This document shows positions 52,195 to 60,807 of a stretch of DNA of 64,000 bases, in pieces. The notes under the pieces are model-generated. The model searched no databases. It saw only the letters and a list, made by a program, of their open reading frames with translations, and had not been told where the DNA came from. This DNA is from JANQSS01 sp965249735 (GTDB taxonomy: Bacteria > Bacteroidota > Bacteroidia > Chitinophagales > Saprospiraceae). The translations under genes and the position numbers were made by a program. Positions within the stretch are counted from its first letter, which is position 1. Every line of letters begins with the position of its first letter. The DNA lies in the NCBI GenBank assembly GCA_965249735.1, contig CBDFMS010000023.1:372001-436000 (forward strand), written 5' to 3'.

Positions 52195-54489
52195 ATGCAT
52201 AAAGAGCAAACACTATCGATGAAATTTTTTGCCCTAAATCTGATCCTGGCACTGCTGTTTTTTGGCTGTCAAGAGCTAAAAAGAGGCGAATCTGTCCTCA
52301 AGCCAACAACATTTGATAGTGACAACCCGGATTCCTGGCGGCCTGCAGACCCTGCTACAAAAGATATGATTCAGCGAATAAAGTCAGCACTTCTCGAAGT
52401 TGACCCACAACAGCTCAGCTTATATTTTAACAAGAATCGAGCGCAATATTTCTATGCTAAAATGCAAAATGAAACGGGTCCCGATCGAATGGATACCGAA
52501 ATGAAACACGCTGAGGAATTGATAAACGCCGGTGATACCGAAAAGGCTGTCCAGGCATATAAATCCATGATTGAAAAGGTGGATAAATCAGGAGGTGTGA
52601 AAAAAAAAGGACGCCTAATATTATTAAAACGCAAACTTGCAGTTTGCTATTTACGGCGAGGAGAAGAAGATAATTGTCTTTTAAACCATACCGCAGAATC
52701 ATGTATTATACCAATTGCCCCGGGTGGCCAACATAAGATTCGTGGAGGCTCAGAAAAAGCAATCGTATTGCTTGAAGAAGTGCTGCAATCAATTCCCTAT
52801 GATAAACCAACACAATATTTACTCAATATCGCATATATGACCCTGGGCGGTTATCCAGCGGATGTACCACCTGAATATTTAATTTCTCCAGACTACTTTG
52901 AAAGTTCAGCGAATTTTCCAAAATTCGTTGACATCGCTATGAATGTTGGCGTTGCCGACATGGGATTATTAGGCGGAACCTGCATTGATGACTTTAATAA
53001 TGATGGTTATTTGGATATTATCGCATCTTCCTGGGGATTCAATGATCAGATCAAATATTTTGAAAACAATAAAAAAGGGGGCTTCGATGACAAAACAAAA
53101 CATACCGGATTGAAGGGTGTCTGTGGCGGAATTAATTTGCGACACGCCGATTACAATAATGACGGTCACACGGACTTCATCATCCTTCGGGGAGCCTGGT
53201 TATTCGGACAAGGTAATATTCCCAATTCACTCATTCGAAATAACGGCGATGGGACGTTTACAGATGTGACGGTAGAAGCCGGACTATTTTCAGCCTATCC
53301 AACACAAACGGCCGAATGGTCAGATTTTAATTTGGATGGTTGGCTCGACTTGTTTATTGCCAATGAATCGAATGATAGAGATCCTGCACCCTGCGAATTA
53401 TTTGTCAGCAATCGTGATGGTACTTTTACAAATAGGACGGTAGAAGCCGGAATAAATTTATTTGGATTTTTTAAAGGGGTGGCCTGTGGTGATTTGGATA
53501 ACGACGGTTACGCAGAATTGTATGTTTCCGCACTTGGGGCCGATAATGTTTTGCTCGTCAATACTTCCCAGGGCGATCAGGTGTCATTTAGAGCCTTTAG
53601 CACTGAAGTAGGATTAAGTGAGCCACAAATGAGTTTTCCGACCTGGATATTTGACTTCAATAATGATGGATTCGAAGATATTTTTGTGTCTGCCTATGGA
53701 GGAATTTCTGCTATCCAGCTCATGATGGAAGGCCTGGATTTGAAATCACATGTTTTTAGACCTTTACTATATAAAAATAACGGCGATGGAACATTCACAG
53801 AAGTATCGGAGCAAATGGGTTTAAACGAACCCGCGATGACGATGGGTTGCAATTATGGAGATCTGGATAATGACGGATACCTTGACTTTTATTTGGCCAC
53901 CGGAGAGCCCAATTTATATTCCATCGTACCAAATAGAATGTATCGAAACGTAAATGGTCAAAAATATGAAGACGTTACCTACACAGGAGGATTTGGTCAT
54001 ATCCAAAAAGGACATGCTGTCGGATTTGGCGATCTCGACATGGATGGCGACCAGGATATTTACGCTGTGATGGGTGGTGCTTTCGAAGGCGATGTGTATC
54101 AAAATATACTATACGAAAATACACTTGGAAGTAAAAATAATTGGGTCTCCATTCTACTACATGGAACTACATCAAATCGTAGTGCCATAGGTACTAAAAT
54201 CTCTATTGTGATTGAAGAAAATGGCCGGCAGCGGACGATTTATCATACAGTTGGGAACGGTGCTAGCTTTGGAGGTAACAGCTTGGTCGCTGAAATAGGT
54301 CTTGGTCAAGCCGACAAAATTTTATCTCTGAACTTTATTTGGCCTAACCGTCAGCGATCGACAATGACGGCCGAGAACTTGCCCGTAAATGTTCACCTGG
54401 AAATTACAGAAGGCGGTAATCAAATAATAAATCGAAAATTAGAACATATCCCTTTTTCGAAAGTTGAACAAGTAAATCATCAGCACTAA
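52195..54489 (+). CDS. CRTAC1-like FG-GAP/VCBS repeat lipoprotein with ASPIC/UnbV domain
   Basis: A 764-residue predicted lipoprotein. The start is the ATG at 52195; an ATG at 52219 lies closer to the leader, whose lipobox is LLFFGC. Residues about 60-220 are helical with TPR-like features (EELINAGDTEKAVQAYKSMIEK). From about 240 come repeated FG-GAP/VCBS motifs, each with DFNNDGYLDI-type calcium loops (DDFNNDGYLD, ADYNNDGHTDF, SDFNLDGWLDL, GDLDNDGYAEL, FDFNNDGFEDI, GDLDNDGYLDF, GDLDMDGDQDI), forming a seven-bladed propeller. The last 80 residues are an ASPIC/UnbV domain (NRSAIGTKISIVI, GLGQADKILSLNFIWPN). Such proteins are surface lipoproteins or adhesins, without a known enzyme activity. 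The first part of the ORF, upstream of the leader, is not used. Confidence 0.88.
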   Translation: MHKEQTLSMKFFALNLILALLFFGCQELKRGESVLKPTTFDSDNPDSWRPADPATKDMIQRIKSALLEVDPQQLSLYFNKNRAQYFYAKMQNETGPDRMDTEMKHAEELINAGDTEKAVQAYKSMIEKVDKSGGVKKKGRLILLKRKLAVCYLRRGEEDNCLLNHTAESCIIPIAPGGQHKIRGGSEKAIVLLEEVLQSIPYDKPTQYLLNIAYMTLGGYPADVPPEYLISPDYFESSANFPKFVDIAMNVGVADMGLLGGTCIDDFNNDGYLDIIASSWGFNDQIKYFENNKKGGFDDKTKHTGLKGVCGGINLRHADYNNDGHTDFIILRGAWLFGQGNIPNSLIRNNGDGTFTDVTVEAGLFSAYPTQTAEWSDFNLDGWLDLFIANESNDRDPAPCELFVSNRDGTFTNRTVEAGINLFGFFKGVACGDLDNDGYAELYVSALGADNVLLVNTSQGDQVSFRAFSTEVGLSEPQMSFPTWIFDFNNDGFEDIFVSAYGGISAIQLMMEGLDLKSHVFRPLLYKNNGDGTFTEVSEQMGLNEPAMTMGCNYGDLDNDGYLDFYLATGEPNLYSIVPNRMYRNVNGQKYEDVTYTGGFGHIQKGHAVGFGDLDMDGDQDIYAVMGGAFEGDVYQNILYENTLGSKNNWVSILLHGTTSNRSAIGTKISIVIEENGRQRTIYHTVGNGASFGGNSLVAEIGLGQADKILSLNFIWPNRQRSTMTAENLPVNVHLEITEGGNQIINRKLEHIPFSKVEQVNHQH

Positions 54490-54522
54490 GTATTAATAAG
54501 CATTCAGTCGGTGGATTCTAAA

Positions 54523-55809
54523 TTAGAATTCCCGCTGATCGATAACGCGTTTTAATTTTCCTCCCTGGCTTTTTGGAAGACTACCAAATGGAAGAAATTC
54601 AATGTTCATAGACAAGCCTATGGTGTTTTTTATTTTGTCCGTTAGTCTTTTTCGTAGCTGCTCATCCTCAGATACACCCGGAGCCATTTCGACACGCACT
54701 AATACCTGGTCCAGACTCCCCTTTCGACTCACAACCAGTTGATAATTTGGTACCAATTGATCAAAAAGTTCGATTACTTCCTCGACTTGAGTGTAAAATA
54801 AATTCACACCTCTAATAATCAACATGTCATCATCCCGTCCTTTTATCTGTGACATTTTTATGTGTGTACGTTTGGCATTTCTATCGTAATAAATCGAGCT
54901 AATATCGTTGGTCCAATAACGCAGCAATGGAAATGCTTCTTTTGTTAATGTGGTGAATACCAAAACTCCTTCTTCGCCATATGGCAACGGCTGACCGGTT
55001 TCTTTATCAACCACCTCCGGATAAAAATGATCCTCCCATATATAGCTACCGCTACCTTTTTCTTCAAAGTCTTCCTGCGAAACACCAGGCCCCATAATTT
55101 CACTTAGACCATAAATATTAGTGGCAATGACATCCAGTCCTTGTTCGACCTGTTTTCGGATCGATTCAGTCCACGGCTCTGCGCCTAAAACAGCATATTT
55201 AACCGCCAACTTATCCTTGTCAATACCTCGTTTCTTACACGCATCGACCAAGGTCTGGGCATAAGAAGGCGTACAACACAATACGTCCGGTGCAAAATCC
55301 TGCAATATGGTGAGTTGGCGATCCGTCATCCCACCTGAAACAGGGATTACGGCCATCCCCAATTTGGTTGCGCCACCATGTAAGCCCAGTCCCCCGGTAA
55401 ATAATCCATAACCATAGGCATTATGCAATTTCATTCCGGGCCGCGCTCCTGCACAGACAAGAGAACGAGCTGTCACCTCATCAAACAGGTCCAAATCATT
55501 CTTGGTATAACCAACAACCGTAGGTTTTCCGGTGGTACCACTTGAAGCATGGATTCTTCTAATCGAAGCCATGGGTTTAGCAAACATTTTATACGGATAG
55601 TTATCCCGCAAATCGGCTTTTTTGGTGAATGGTAGATTTTGTAAGTCATTCAGTCCTTTAATGTCATGAGGTCGAATTCCATTTTCATCAAACAAATTCT
55701 TGTAAAATGGGACGTGGTAATAGATGTGATGAATCATGTCGATCAAACGCGTATTTTGCAACGTCCTCAATTCGTCTATTGGCAGGGTTTCTATGTGATG
55801 ATTGTACAT
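54523..55809 (-). CDS. paaK: Phenylacetate-CoA ligase
   Basis: A 428-residue AMP-forming ligase. The opening MYNHHIETLPIDELRTLQ is the PaaK-type start; a further ATG 24 bases upstream is also in frame. The ATP/AMP motif HASSGTTGKPTVVGYTKNDL is at about residues 88-107, NIYGLSEIMGPGVSQED near 230, and the C-terminal lid begins at IKGRDDDMLIIRGVNLFYTQVEE near 320. It activates phenylacetate to phenylacetyl-CoA in the cytoplasm, entry to the paa ring-opening pathway. No other paa genes are in the window. It is convergent with the CRTAC1-like gene, 33 bases apart. Confidence 0.93.
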   Translation of the reverse strand: MYNHHIETLPIDELRTLQNTRLIDMIHHIYYHVPFYKNLFDENGIRPHDIKGLNDLQNLPFTKKADLRDNYPYKMFAKPMASIRRIHASSGTTGKPTVVGYTKNDLDLFDEVTARSLVCAGARPGMKLHNAYGYGLFTGGLGLHGGATKLGMAVIPVSGGMTDRQLTILQDFAPDVLCCTPSYAQTLVDACKKRGIDKDKLAVKYAVLGAEPWTESIRKQVEQGLDVIATNIYGLSEIMGPGVSQEDFEEKGSGSYIWEDHFYPEVVDKETGQPLPYGEEGVLVFTTLTKEAFPLLRYWTNDISSIYYDRNAKRTHIKMSQIKGRDDDMLIIRGVNLFYTQVEEVIELFDQLVPNYQLVVSRKGSLDQVLVRVEMAPGVSEDEQLRKRLTDKIKNTIGLSMNIEFLPFGSLPKSQGGKLKRVIDQREF

Positions 55810-56128
55810 ATGCTTTTTTATTTGTAACCCCATCTGAAAAACAACATTTTACACCTGAATTGAACTATCAACAGGTAAACATAAAATAAAGCCAATTGTC
55901 GCGATTTAACACTATTTATAGTTATTCTAATTACCCAAATAGTGGTGGTTATAAAAGTCAGATTAATCTTTTGCGTCAGTATTTTGTCGTGCGTAATTCA
56001 CATGCATTTCTATAGGACAATATTCTTTCATCCTATCCATTGATAAGCTTTGATTGAGGCTAAAGACCAAGCATATCCCATCTTAAAAACGTAATTTTTC
56101 GTCCCATCAAACGTTATACTGTAACAAT

Positions 56129-56839
56129 ATGGGCAACCGAATCATTGTAGTCGGTATCGTGACATTTCAACTCATTTTAATGTCGTTCGCGAATGCTCAA
56201 ATCGGAATAAAAGCTGGCTTGGGCATATCAGATATCGCATTTTTAAAAAACGGGCAGACTCCTTATTTAGGTTACGAAGTCGACTATTTAGAACATCGTA
56301 TTCCCGGATTGTCTTATCAATTTGGCGTATTTGCCACTTTTAATATTAATGAGCGATTTGAATTTCAACCGGAGATTCTTTACGCCATGCAGGGATTGGA
56401 TTACAGTACCACTTTTTTATACGATGACATCACATACAAATTACATCTTGGTTACTTAAAAATTCCGCTTCTAGTCAAGTACAGAATGGGAATCAGGAAT
56501 AGAAGTAAATCCGCTATTTCCGCCGGTCCTTATTTTGCCTATCTAACCAAGGCATCTCGCACAACACGGTTTGGCAATCAAACAGAAAATAACAAAGTGA
56601 CCAATATCAGAGATTTGGATTTTGGGCTGGTCCTGGCTTATTCCTTTCGATTAGCTGATATTCCAGGTCCTCTACACAGCGAAGTGCGCATAGAATATAG
56701 CCTGGTGAATATAATGGATCCACTGGACAATTATAGACCCTGGTATTATGGACCCGGCAAGGAATATGCAAGGAACATCAACTTTACATTAAATATAGGG
56801 TATCGATTCTTAAATCTATTCAAGGATAAAAAATCATGA
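56129..56839 (+). CDS. PorT-like outer-membrane beta-barrel protein
   Basis: A 236-residue protein with a signal peptide (VTFQLILMSFANAQ) and a run of alternating beta strands: IGIKAGLGISD, LSYQFGVFATFNINERFEFQPEILYAMQGL, YLKIPLLVKYRMG, ISAGPYFAYL, DFGLVLAYSFRL, EVRIEYSLVNI and NINFTLNIGYRFL. This is the outer-membrane protein beta-barrel (PorT/OMP_b-brl_2) pattern, with about eight strands and aromatic girdles. It ends in a short basic tail. The beta-lactamase-family gene begins 19 bases after its stop, so the two are probably co-transcribed. Confidence 0.82.
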   Translation: MGNRIIVVGIVTFQLILMSFANAQIGIKAGLGISDIAFLKNGQTPYLGYEVDYLEHRIPGLSYQFGVFATFNINERFEFQPEILYAMQGLDYSTTFLYDDITYKLHLGYLKIPLLVKYRMGIRNRSKSAISAGPYFAYLTKASRTTRFGNQTENNKVTNIRDLDFGLVLAYSFRLADIPGPLHSEVRIEYSLVNIMDPLDNYRPWYYGPGKEYARNINFTLNIGYRFLNLFKDKKS

Positions 56840-56858
56840 AATAAAATAATGTTTCACC

Positions 56859-57983
56859 ATGAAACGTAGCTTACCGAAATATATCCAATTTGTCATCCTG
56901 CTCCTGGTGGTGAGTGCTTGTGAAAAACCTGAGGAAACGATTCAGGATCTCAATGAGGAAATTCGGTTGGAAATGGAAGCTCAGTCAATTCCCTCAGTAG
57001 TGGCTTGTATTGTAGCAGATGGTCAGATCACATGGGAAGGCGTTTATGGCAAGGCGGATGTCCAACGTGACATTCCAGCTACACACATGTCGATTTATAC
57101 ACTGATGTCCATTTCCAAACTCTTTTTATCCACTTCTGTGATGCAATTGTGGGAGCAGGGACAAATTGACCTTGAGGCAGATATTAATGACTATTTACCT
57201 TTCAACGTCAGGAATCCGAGATATCCGGATGAGGAAATTACCGTATACATGCTATTGAATCATACTTCCGGTCTTGCCTGGCCCGTCGAAGAAGACGGAA
57301 TTCCCGATTTTCATCATTTTTATAACTCTGAAGAACCACCTTTGATACGAGACTGGCTGCCGGAGTATATTTTACCGGGAGGAAACCGCTATCGCACCAG
57401 TGTATGGAAGGAATTTATTCCCGGTGAAAAGTGGCTTTATTCAAATATCGCCACATCACTTCTGGCACTCATCGTTGAAGAGATCAGTGGATTGGACTAT
57501 CGTGATTATTGTCGGATAAATATTCTCGAAGTGCTTGAAATGCATCACTCGGAATTCCGTATTCCCAATCTCGAAAGCAACTTGTTAGTCACACCGTATA
57601 CAAATCAAAATAGCCCGATGGCATTTTATAGTGCACGACATTATCCCGTTGGATTTTTGAACAGCAACCTGGAAGATTTTTCGCATTTCGCTCTCGCTTT
57701 GTTAAACGAAGGGGTATATAATGGCAAACGGATACTCGAGCAACAAACGATTGACAAAATGCTCGAGATTCAAAATCCGGCGTCTGGCGAGGCATTCCTC
57801 TGGTGGGCCTGTCCCGGCAATTGCTATGGTCATTTAGGCGGTGGAACAGGATTCAGTACCTGGGCCGAATGGCACTTCGAAGATGATTGGGGACTCTTTA
57901 TTTTTTCCAATAAAGTCAACAATTCCATTTCTCCCGGTGGGCGTATATACGAACTCATACATTATCGGCAGACAACTGAGTGA
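56859..57983 (+). CDS. Serine hydrolase, beta-lactamase class C/PBP4-like family, lipoprotein
   Basis: A 374-residue predicted lipoprotein (lipobox VSAC, Cys about 21). The active-site SxxK motif is in YTLMSISKLFLSTSVMQLWEQG (Ser about 87), the YxN motif in WLYSNIATS (about 198), and the third element HLGGGTG near 326 takes the place of KTG. All three occur at normal spacing. Family members are beta-lactamases, peptidases or esterases; which one cannot be read from sequence. Periplasmic or surface location inferred. It follows the barrel gene by 19 bases. Confidence 0.87.
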   Translation: MKRSLPKYIQFVILLLVVSACEKPEETIQDLNEEIRLEMEAQSIPSVVACIVADGQITWEGVYGKADVQRDIPATHMSIYTLMSISKLFLSTSVMQLWEQGQIDLEADINDYLPFNVRNPRYPDEEITVYMLLNHTSGLAWPVEEDGIPDFHHFYNSEEPPLIRDWLPEYILPGGNRYRTSVWKEFIPGEKWLYSNIATSLLALIVEEISGLDYRDYCRINILEVLEMHHSEFRIPNLESNLLVTPYTNQNSPMAFYSARHYPVGFLNSNLEDFSHFALALLNEGVYNGKRILEQQTIDKMLEIQNPASGEAFLWWACPGNCYGHLGGGTGFSTWAEWHFEDDWGLFIFSNKVNNSISPGGRIYELIHYRQTTE

Positions 57984-58198
57984 ATGATATCAAAATGTAC
58001 TGATAATGATCATAATACGCATTGACACAGATCATATCATATGCTTACAGAATGATCGAATTTCATTTTTTTCATATGGATGCGTGCACCGCTCTCACAC
58101 TTGTACAGTTCGTGTTAGAAGTAGAAGTCGTTTAAGGATGAGCGCATTGAAAATAGATTCGCATTCAGAGTGATTAAATTAGTTGAAAAACGTATTAA

Positions 58199-59311
58199 AT
58201 GAGCAATAAATATTCTGTTATGAACAACACGAAAAAGAACAATCGATTTTTCTTTGCGGTCCGGTTTGGATTTATCCTATTACTATTAACATCAATAGTG
58301 GGCTTCACATTTACACAAACTGCTTACACAAATAATGAGGTCGTGACTAATGATCCGGCAGAGATAATCTGGAACGTCAAGGCTGTCCATCCATTTGGTT
58401 ATATGATTGATATTAAAGCTATGGATAAATTTGGGGCTGTATTTCCTGTCAAAGCCATTCAGCATGCAGATCAAACCCAATTATTAGATATTAAAGCTTT
58501 TGTCCATGGAAGAAGGTTACCTGTAAAAATGCTTGTCAGCGATGGCGACTTTACTCCGGTTAAAGCAATCGGTGAAGATGGACAAATCTATGATATCAAG
58601 GCGCTTCCACCTGAAGGCGGAAAACTAGATGTAAAAGGCATAAGACGATCCGGAAATATTATTCATTTAAAAGCCATTAGTGCTGAAGGCAATCTCTATG
58701 GCGTAAAAGCGATATCTCCTACCGGTGAAATGAATGATATCAAAGGCTTAAAAATGACAAAAGAGACTACCGAAACTGTAATTAACGGCGTAAAAGTATT
58801 TGCACATATTAAAGCCATGTCACAAGTTGGGCCAGCAGGTCCACAAGCCTTGTGGCACATCAAAGCACTACATCCTGATGGTTATGCCATACCGATTAAA
58901 GCATTCGATAAAGCAAAAAACATGTACGATGTGAAAGCTATCCAAGATGCTGACCAACGTCATGTCCTGGATATCAAAGCTCTTGTCAAGGATGAAAAAT
59001 TGCCAATTAAAATATTGGCTAGTGAAGATAAATACGCTCCTGTAAAAGCTATTGGACCAGATGGCACTATATATGATATTAAGGCAATTACTGCAAATGG
59101 AAAGAAACTTGATGTGAAAGGCGTGTCCCGTTCAGGTAATATTATTCACATCAAGGCCATTAATAAAAAAGGAGAATTCTATGGTGTAAAGGCCATATCA
59201 CCGAAAGGCCAATTGAACAGTGTAAAAGGAGTAAAAATGGAAAACAAACACGTCGAAACTAAAATAAATGGAGTTGAAATTCATGCTCATGTGAAAGCAC
59301 TTGGTGTCTGA
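58199..59311 (+). CDS. Exported protein of two 144-residue halves made of 12-residue IKAI repeats
   Basis: A 370-residue protein. After a hydrophobic leader (FFFAVRFGFILLLLTSIVGF, about 17-36), residues 60-203 and 221-364 are two copies of one 144-residue module without any length difference. Each module contains eleven units of about 12 residues opening with [VIL]K[AGM][IFLMV] and a later turn (for example VKAIGEDGQIYD, IKALPPEGGKLD, VKGIRRSGNIIH, VKAISPTGEMND). The irregular 14- and 11-residue units sit at the same places in both. A short IKAM/VKAL strand closes each. A repeating beta ladder or propeller-like fold with a row of Lys-Ala is inferred. I know no named family. It is followed by a strong terminator and stands alone. 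An ATG at 58220 is an alternative start. Confidence 0.75.
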   Translation: MSNKYSVMNNTKKNNRFFFAVRFGFILLLLTSIVGFTFTQTAYTNNEVVTNDPAEIIWNVKAVHPFGYMIDIKAMDKFGAVFPVKAIQHADQTQLLDIKAFVHGRRLPVKMLVSDGDFTPVKAIGEDGQIYDIKALPPEGGKLDVKGIRRSGNIIHLKAISAEGNLYGVKAISPTGEMNDIKGLKMTKETTETVINGVKVFAHIKAMSQVGPAGPQALWHIKALHPDGYAIPIKAFDKAKNMYDVKAIQDADQRHVLDIKALVKDEKLPIKILASEDKYAPVKAIGPDGTIYDIKAITANGKKLDVKGVSRSGNIIHIKAINKKGEFYGVKAISPKGQLNSVKGVKMENKHVETKINGVEIHAHVKALGV

Positions 59312-59351
59312 GGACATTAAATTAATATTTAGATCAAAGTAGTTTAATATA

Positions 59352-59385
59352 GTCGGACGGCAATTTGTCGTTCGGCATTTTTTTT
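59352..59385 (+). terminator. Rho-independent terminator after the IKAI-repeat gene
   Basis: GTCGGACGGCAA pairs along its length with TTGTCGTTCGGC, with three G-T wobble pairs and no interruption, followed by A and eight Ts (59378-59385). It also lies ahead of the convergent histidine kinase gene. Confidence 0.8.
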
Positions 59386-59420
59386 ATCCTACTTGCAAAA
59401 TTTATTTCTGAACCACCGCT

Positions 59421-60797
59421 TCAATTAGCAAACACCAATGAAAAAGTGGTTTCTATATGGGGCTCAGAGTTGACAAACAATTGACCACCATGTTGTTTCA
59501 TGATATCTTTGGACAAGCTCAATCCAATTCCTGATCCGCTTTTTCTCGTAGTAAAAAAAGGTATAAAAATCTGAGAGAGAATTTCAGGTTGTATTCCTCT
59601 GCCATTATCCGAATGTGATAATACAATATGTCCATCACCTATGCGACAACCAATCATTATTCTAGGGTTTGTAGTGTGTTCAAGAGCGAATACACTATTA
59701 CCGATTAAATTGATAAATATTTGTTCAATCAATTTTGAATCCATCATAACTGTAGCATTAGAGGGAACCGCACCAATTTGAAAATCAACACCATGGTTAT
59801 CCAATCCCGGCTTCATCAGTCGTTCAATATTTAATAAAAATTCTTTAATATTTACACGTCTAAATTGCGGCTTGGGAAGGTTAGCTAATTTTCGGTAGTC
59901 CTCCACAAAATCCAATAGACCTTCCGATCGTCTTTTAATTGTTCCTGCCGCTAAATTGATGTCCTTAATTATTTCTATATCCATCCCACTTTCATCCAGC
60001 AAGTTACCTGATGAATTCTCTGTCATAGATTTAATGGTACCTGCAAGAGAGCTTATTGGCGTGAATGAATTGAGCATCTCGTGTGCCATCACCCGAATAA
60101 CATTATGCCAGGCTTCGATTTCTTTCTGCTCGATTTCCGCCTGAATATCCTGAAATGTAATAATGAGATAAGGAATGTGCAATAATGTAATTGGAACCAC
60201 TTCAATCGATAGTTGCTTTTTCTCAGCATCCGTTCCAATTTCGGTCAACTTTTTTCCACCGCTTCGAATTTTTTTAACTTCATTTGCAAACCATGGCGCC
60301 TGTCGCGCGATACGATACCAATACTTGTGTTGCGGAATTCCGAGAATATCACTGACAGCTCTGTTTATAAAAAGTATTTCCTCATTTGATTCATCGCTCA
60401 TCAAGTCTTTTTCTTGAATCGATATGATACCCAGGTTTACTTGTTCTAATATCTGTTTAAAGTGTTTAAACTGTGCCTCCTTTTCGATCTTGTTTTTTCT
60501 AAAGAGATCTATGACCAAATTGAAGTCCTCAAATACACGAGCAAAGGACTTGCCCTTTAAGGAAGGTGAAAAATAGACAGAATGGTCATTACTTTTCAGG
60601 GCATCTAAAAATTTAACCAATGTATAATTCACCGCATTCACATATTGATACAGACTCCAGACTTGCACCACGACCAATACGCCAAAACCAAGGACGGTAA
60701 ACCAAAAAGACAATCGAACGAACCAGGCAAACAACAGGCACGTGATAAGTAATAAAAATATCCGGAAAATTACTTGTATGGAGAATCGCTTAATCAA
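59421..60797 (-). CDS. Membrane histidine kinase partnered with the sigma54 regulator
   Basis: A 458-residue sensor kinase. Two membrane segments (about 8-27 and 31-50) are followed by a coiled linker and a PAS-like domain (about 100-225, with EEILFINRAVSDILGIPQHKYW). The dimerisation/phospho-acceptor helix is EAWHNVIRVMAHEMLNSFTPI, with the His in AHEM (about 242). The ATPase has the N-box (NLIGNS, about 367), G1 (DNGRGIQ, about 395) and G2 (GSGIGLSLSKDIMKQHGG). All catalytic elements are present. With almost no periplasmic loop, it probably senses the membrane or a cytoplasmic signal. Its gene starts 10 bases after the regulator gene stops, so the two form a minus-strand operon. Confidence 0.9.
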   Translation of the reverse strand: MIKRFSIQVIFRIFLLLITCLLFAWFVRLSFWFTVLGFGVLVVVQVWSLYQYVNAVNYTLVKFLDALKSNDHSVYFSPSLKGKSFARVFEDFNLVIDLFRKNKIEKEAQFKHFKQILEQVNLGIISIQEKDLMSDESNEEILFINRAVSDILGIPQHKYWYRIARQAPWFANEVKKIRSGGKKLTEIGTDAEKKQLSIEVVPITLLHIPYLIITFQDIQAEIEQKEIEAWHNVIRVMAHEMLNSFTPISSLAGTIKSMTENSSGNLLDESGMDIEIIKDINLAAGTIKRRSEGLLDFVEDYRKLANLPKPQFRRVNIKEFLLNIERLMKPGLDNHGVDFQIGAVPSNATVMMDSKLIEQIFINLIGNSVFALEHTTNPRIMIGCRIGDGHIVLSHSDNGRGIQPEILSQIFIPFFTTRKSGSGIGLSLSKDIMKQHGGQLFVNSEPHIETTFSLVFAN

Positions 60798-60807
60798 AAT
60801 TGCAGTT

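Noticed and set aside
47076..54489. A complete polysaccharide utilisation locus
   Set aside because: No SusC/SusD pair, no hybrid two-component or ECF sigma/anti-sigma regulator is present. The two enzymes are neighbours, but PUL status is not shown.
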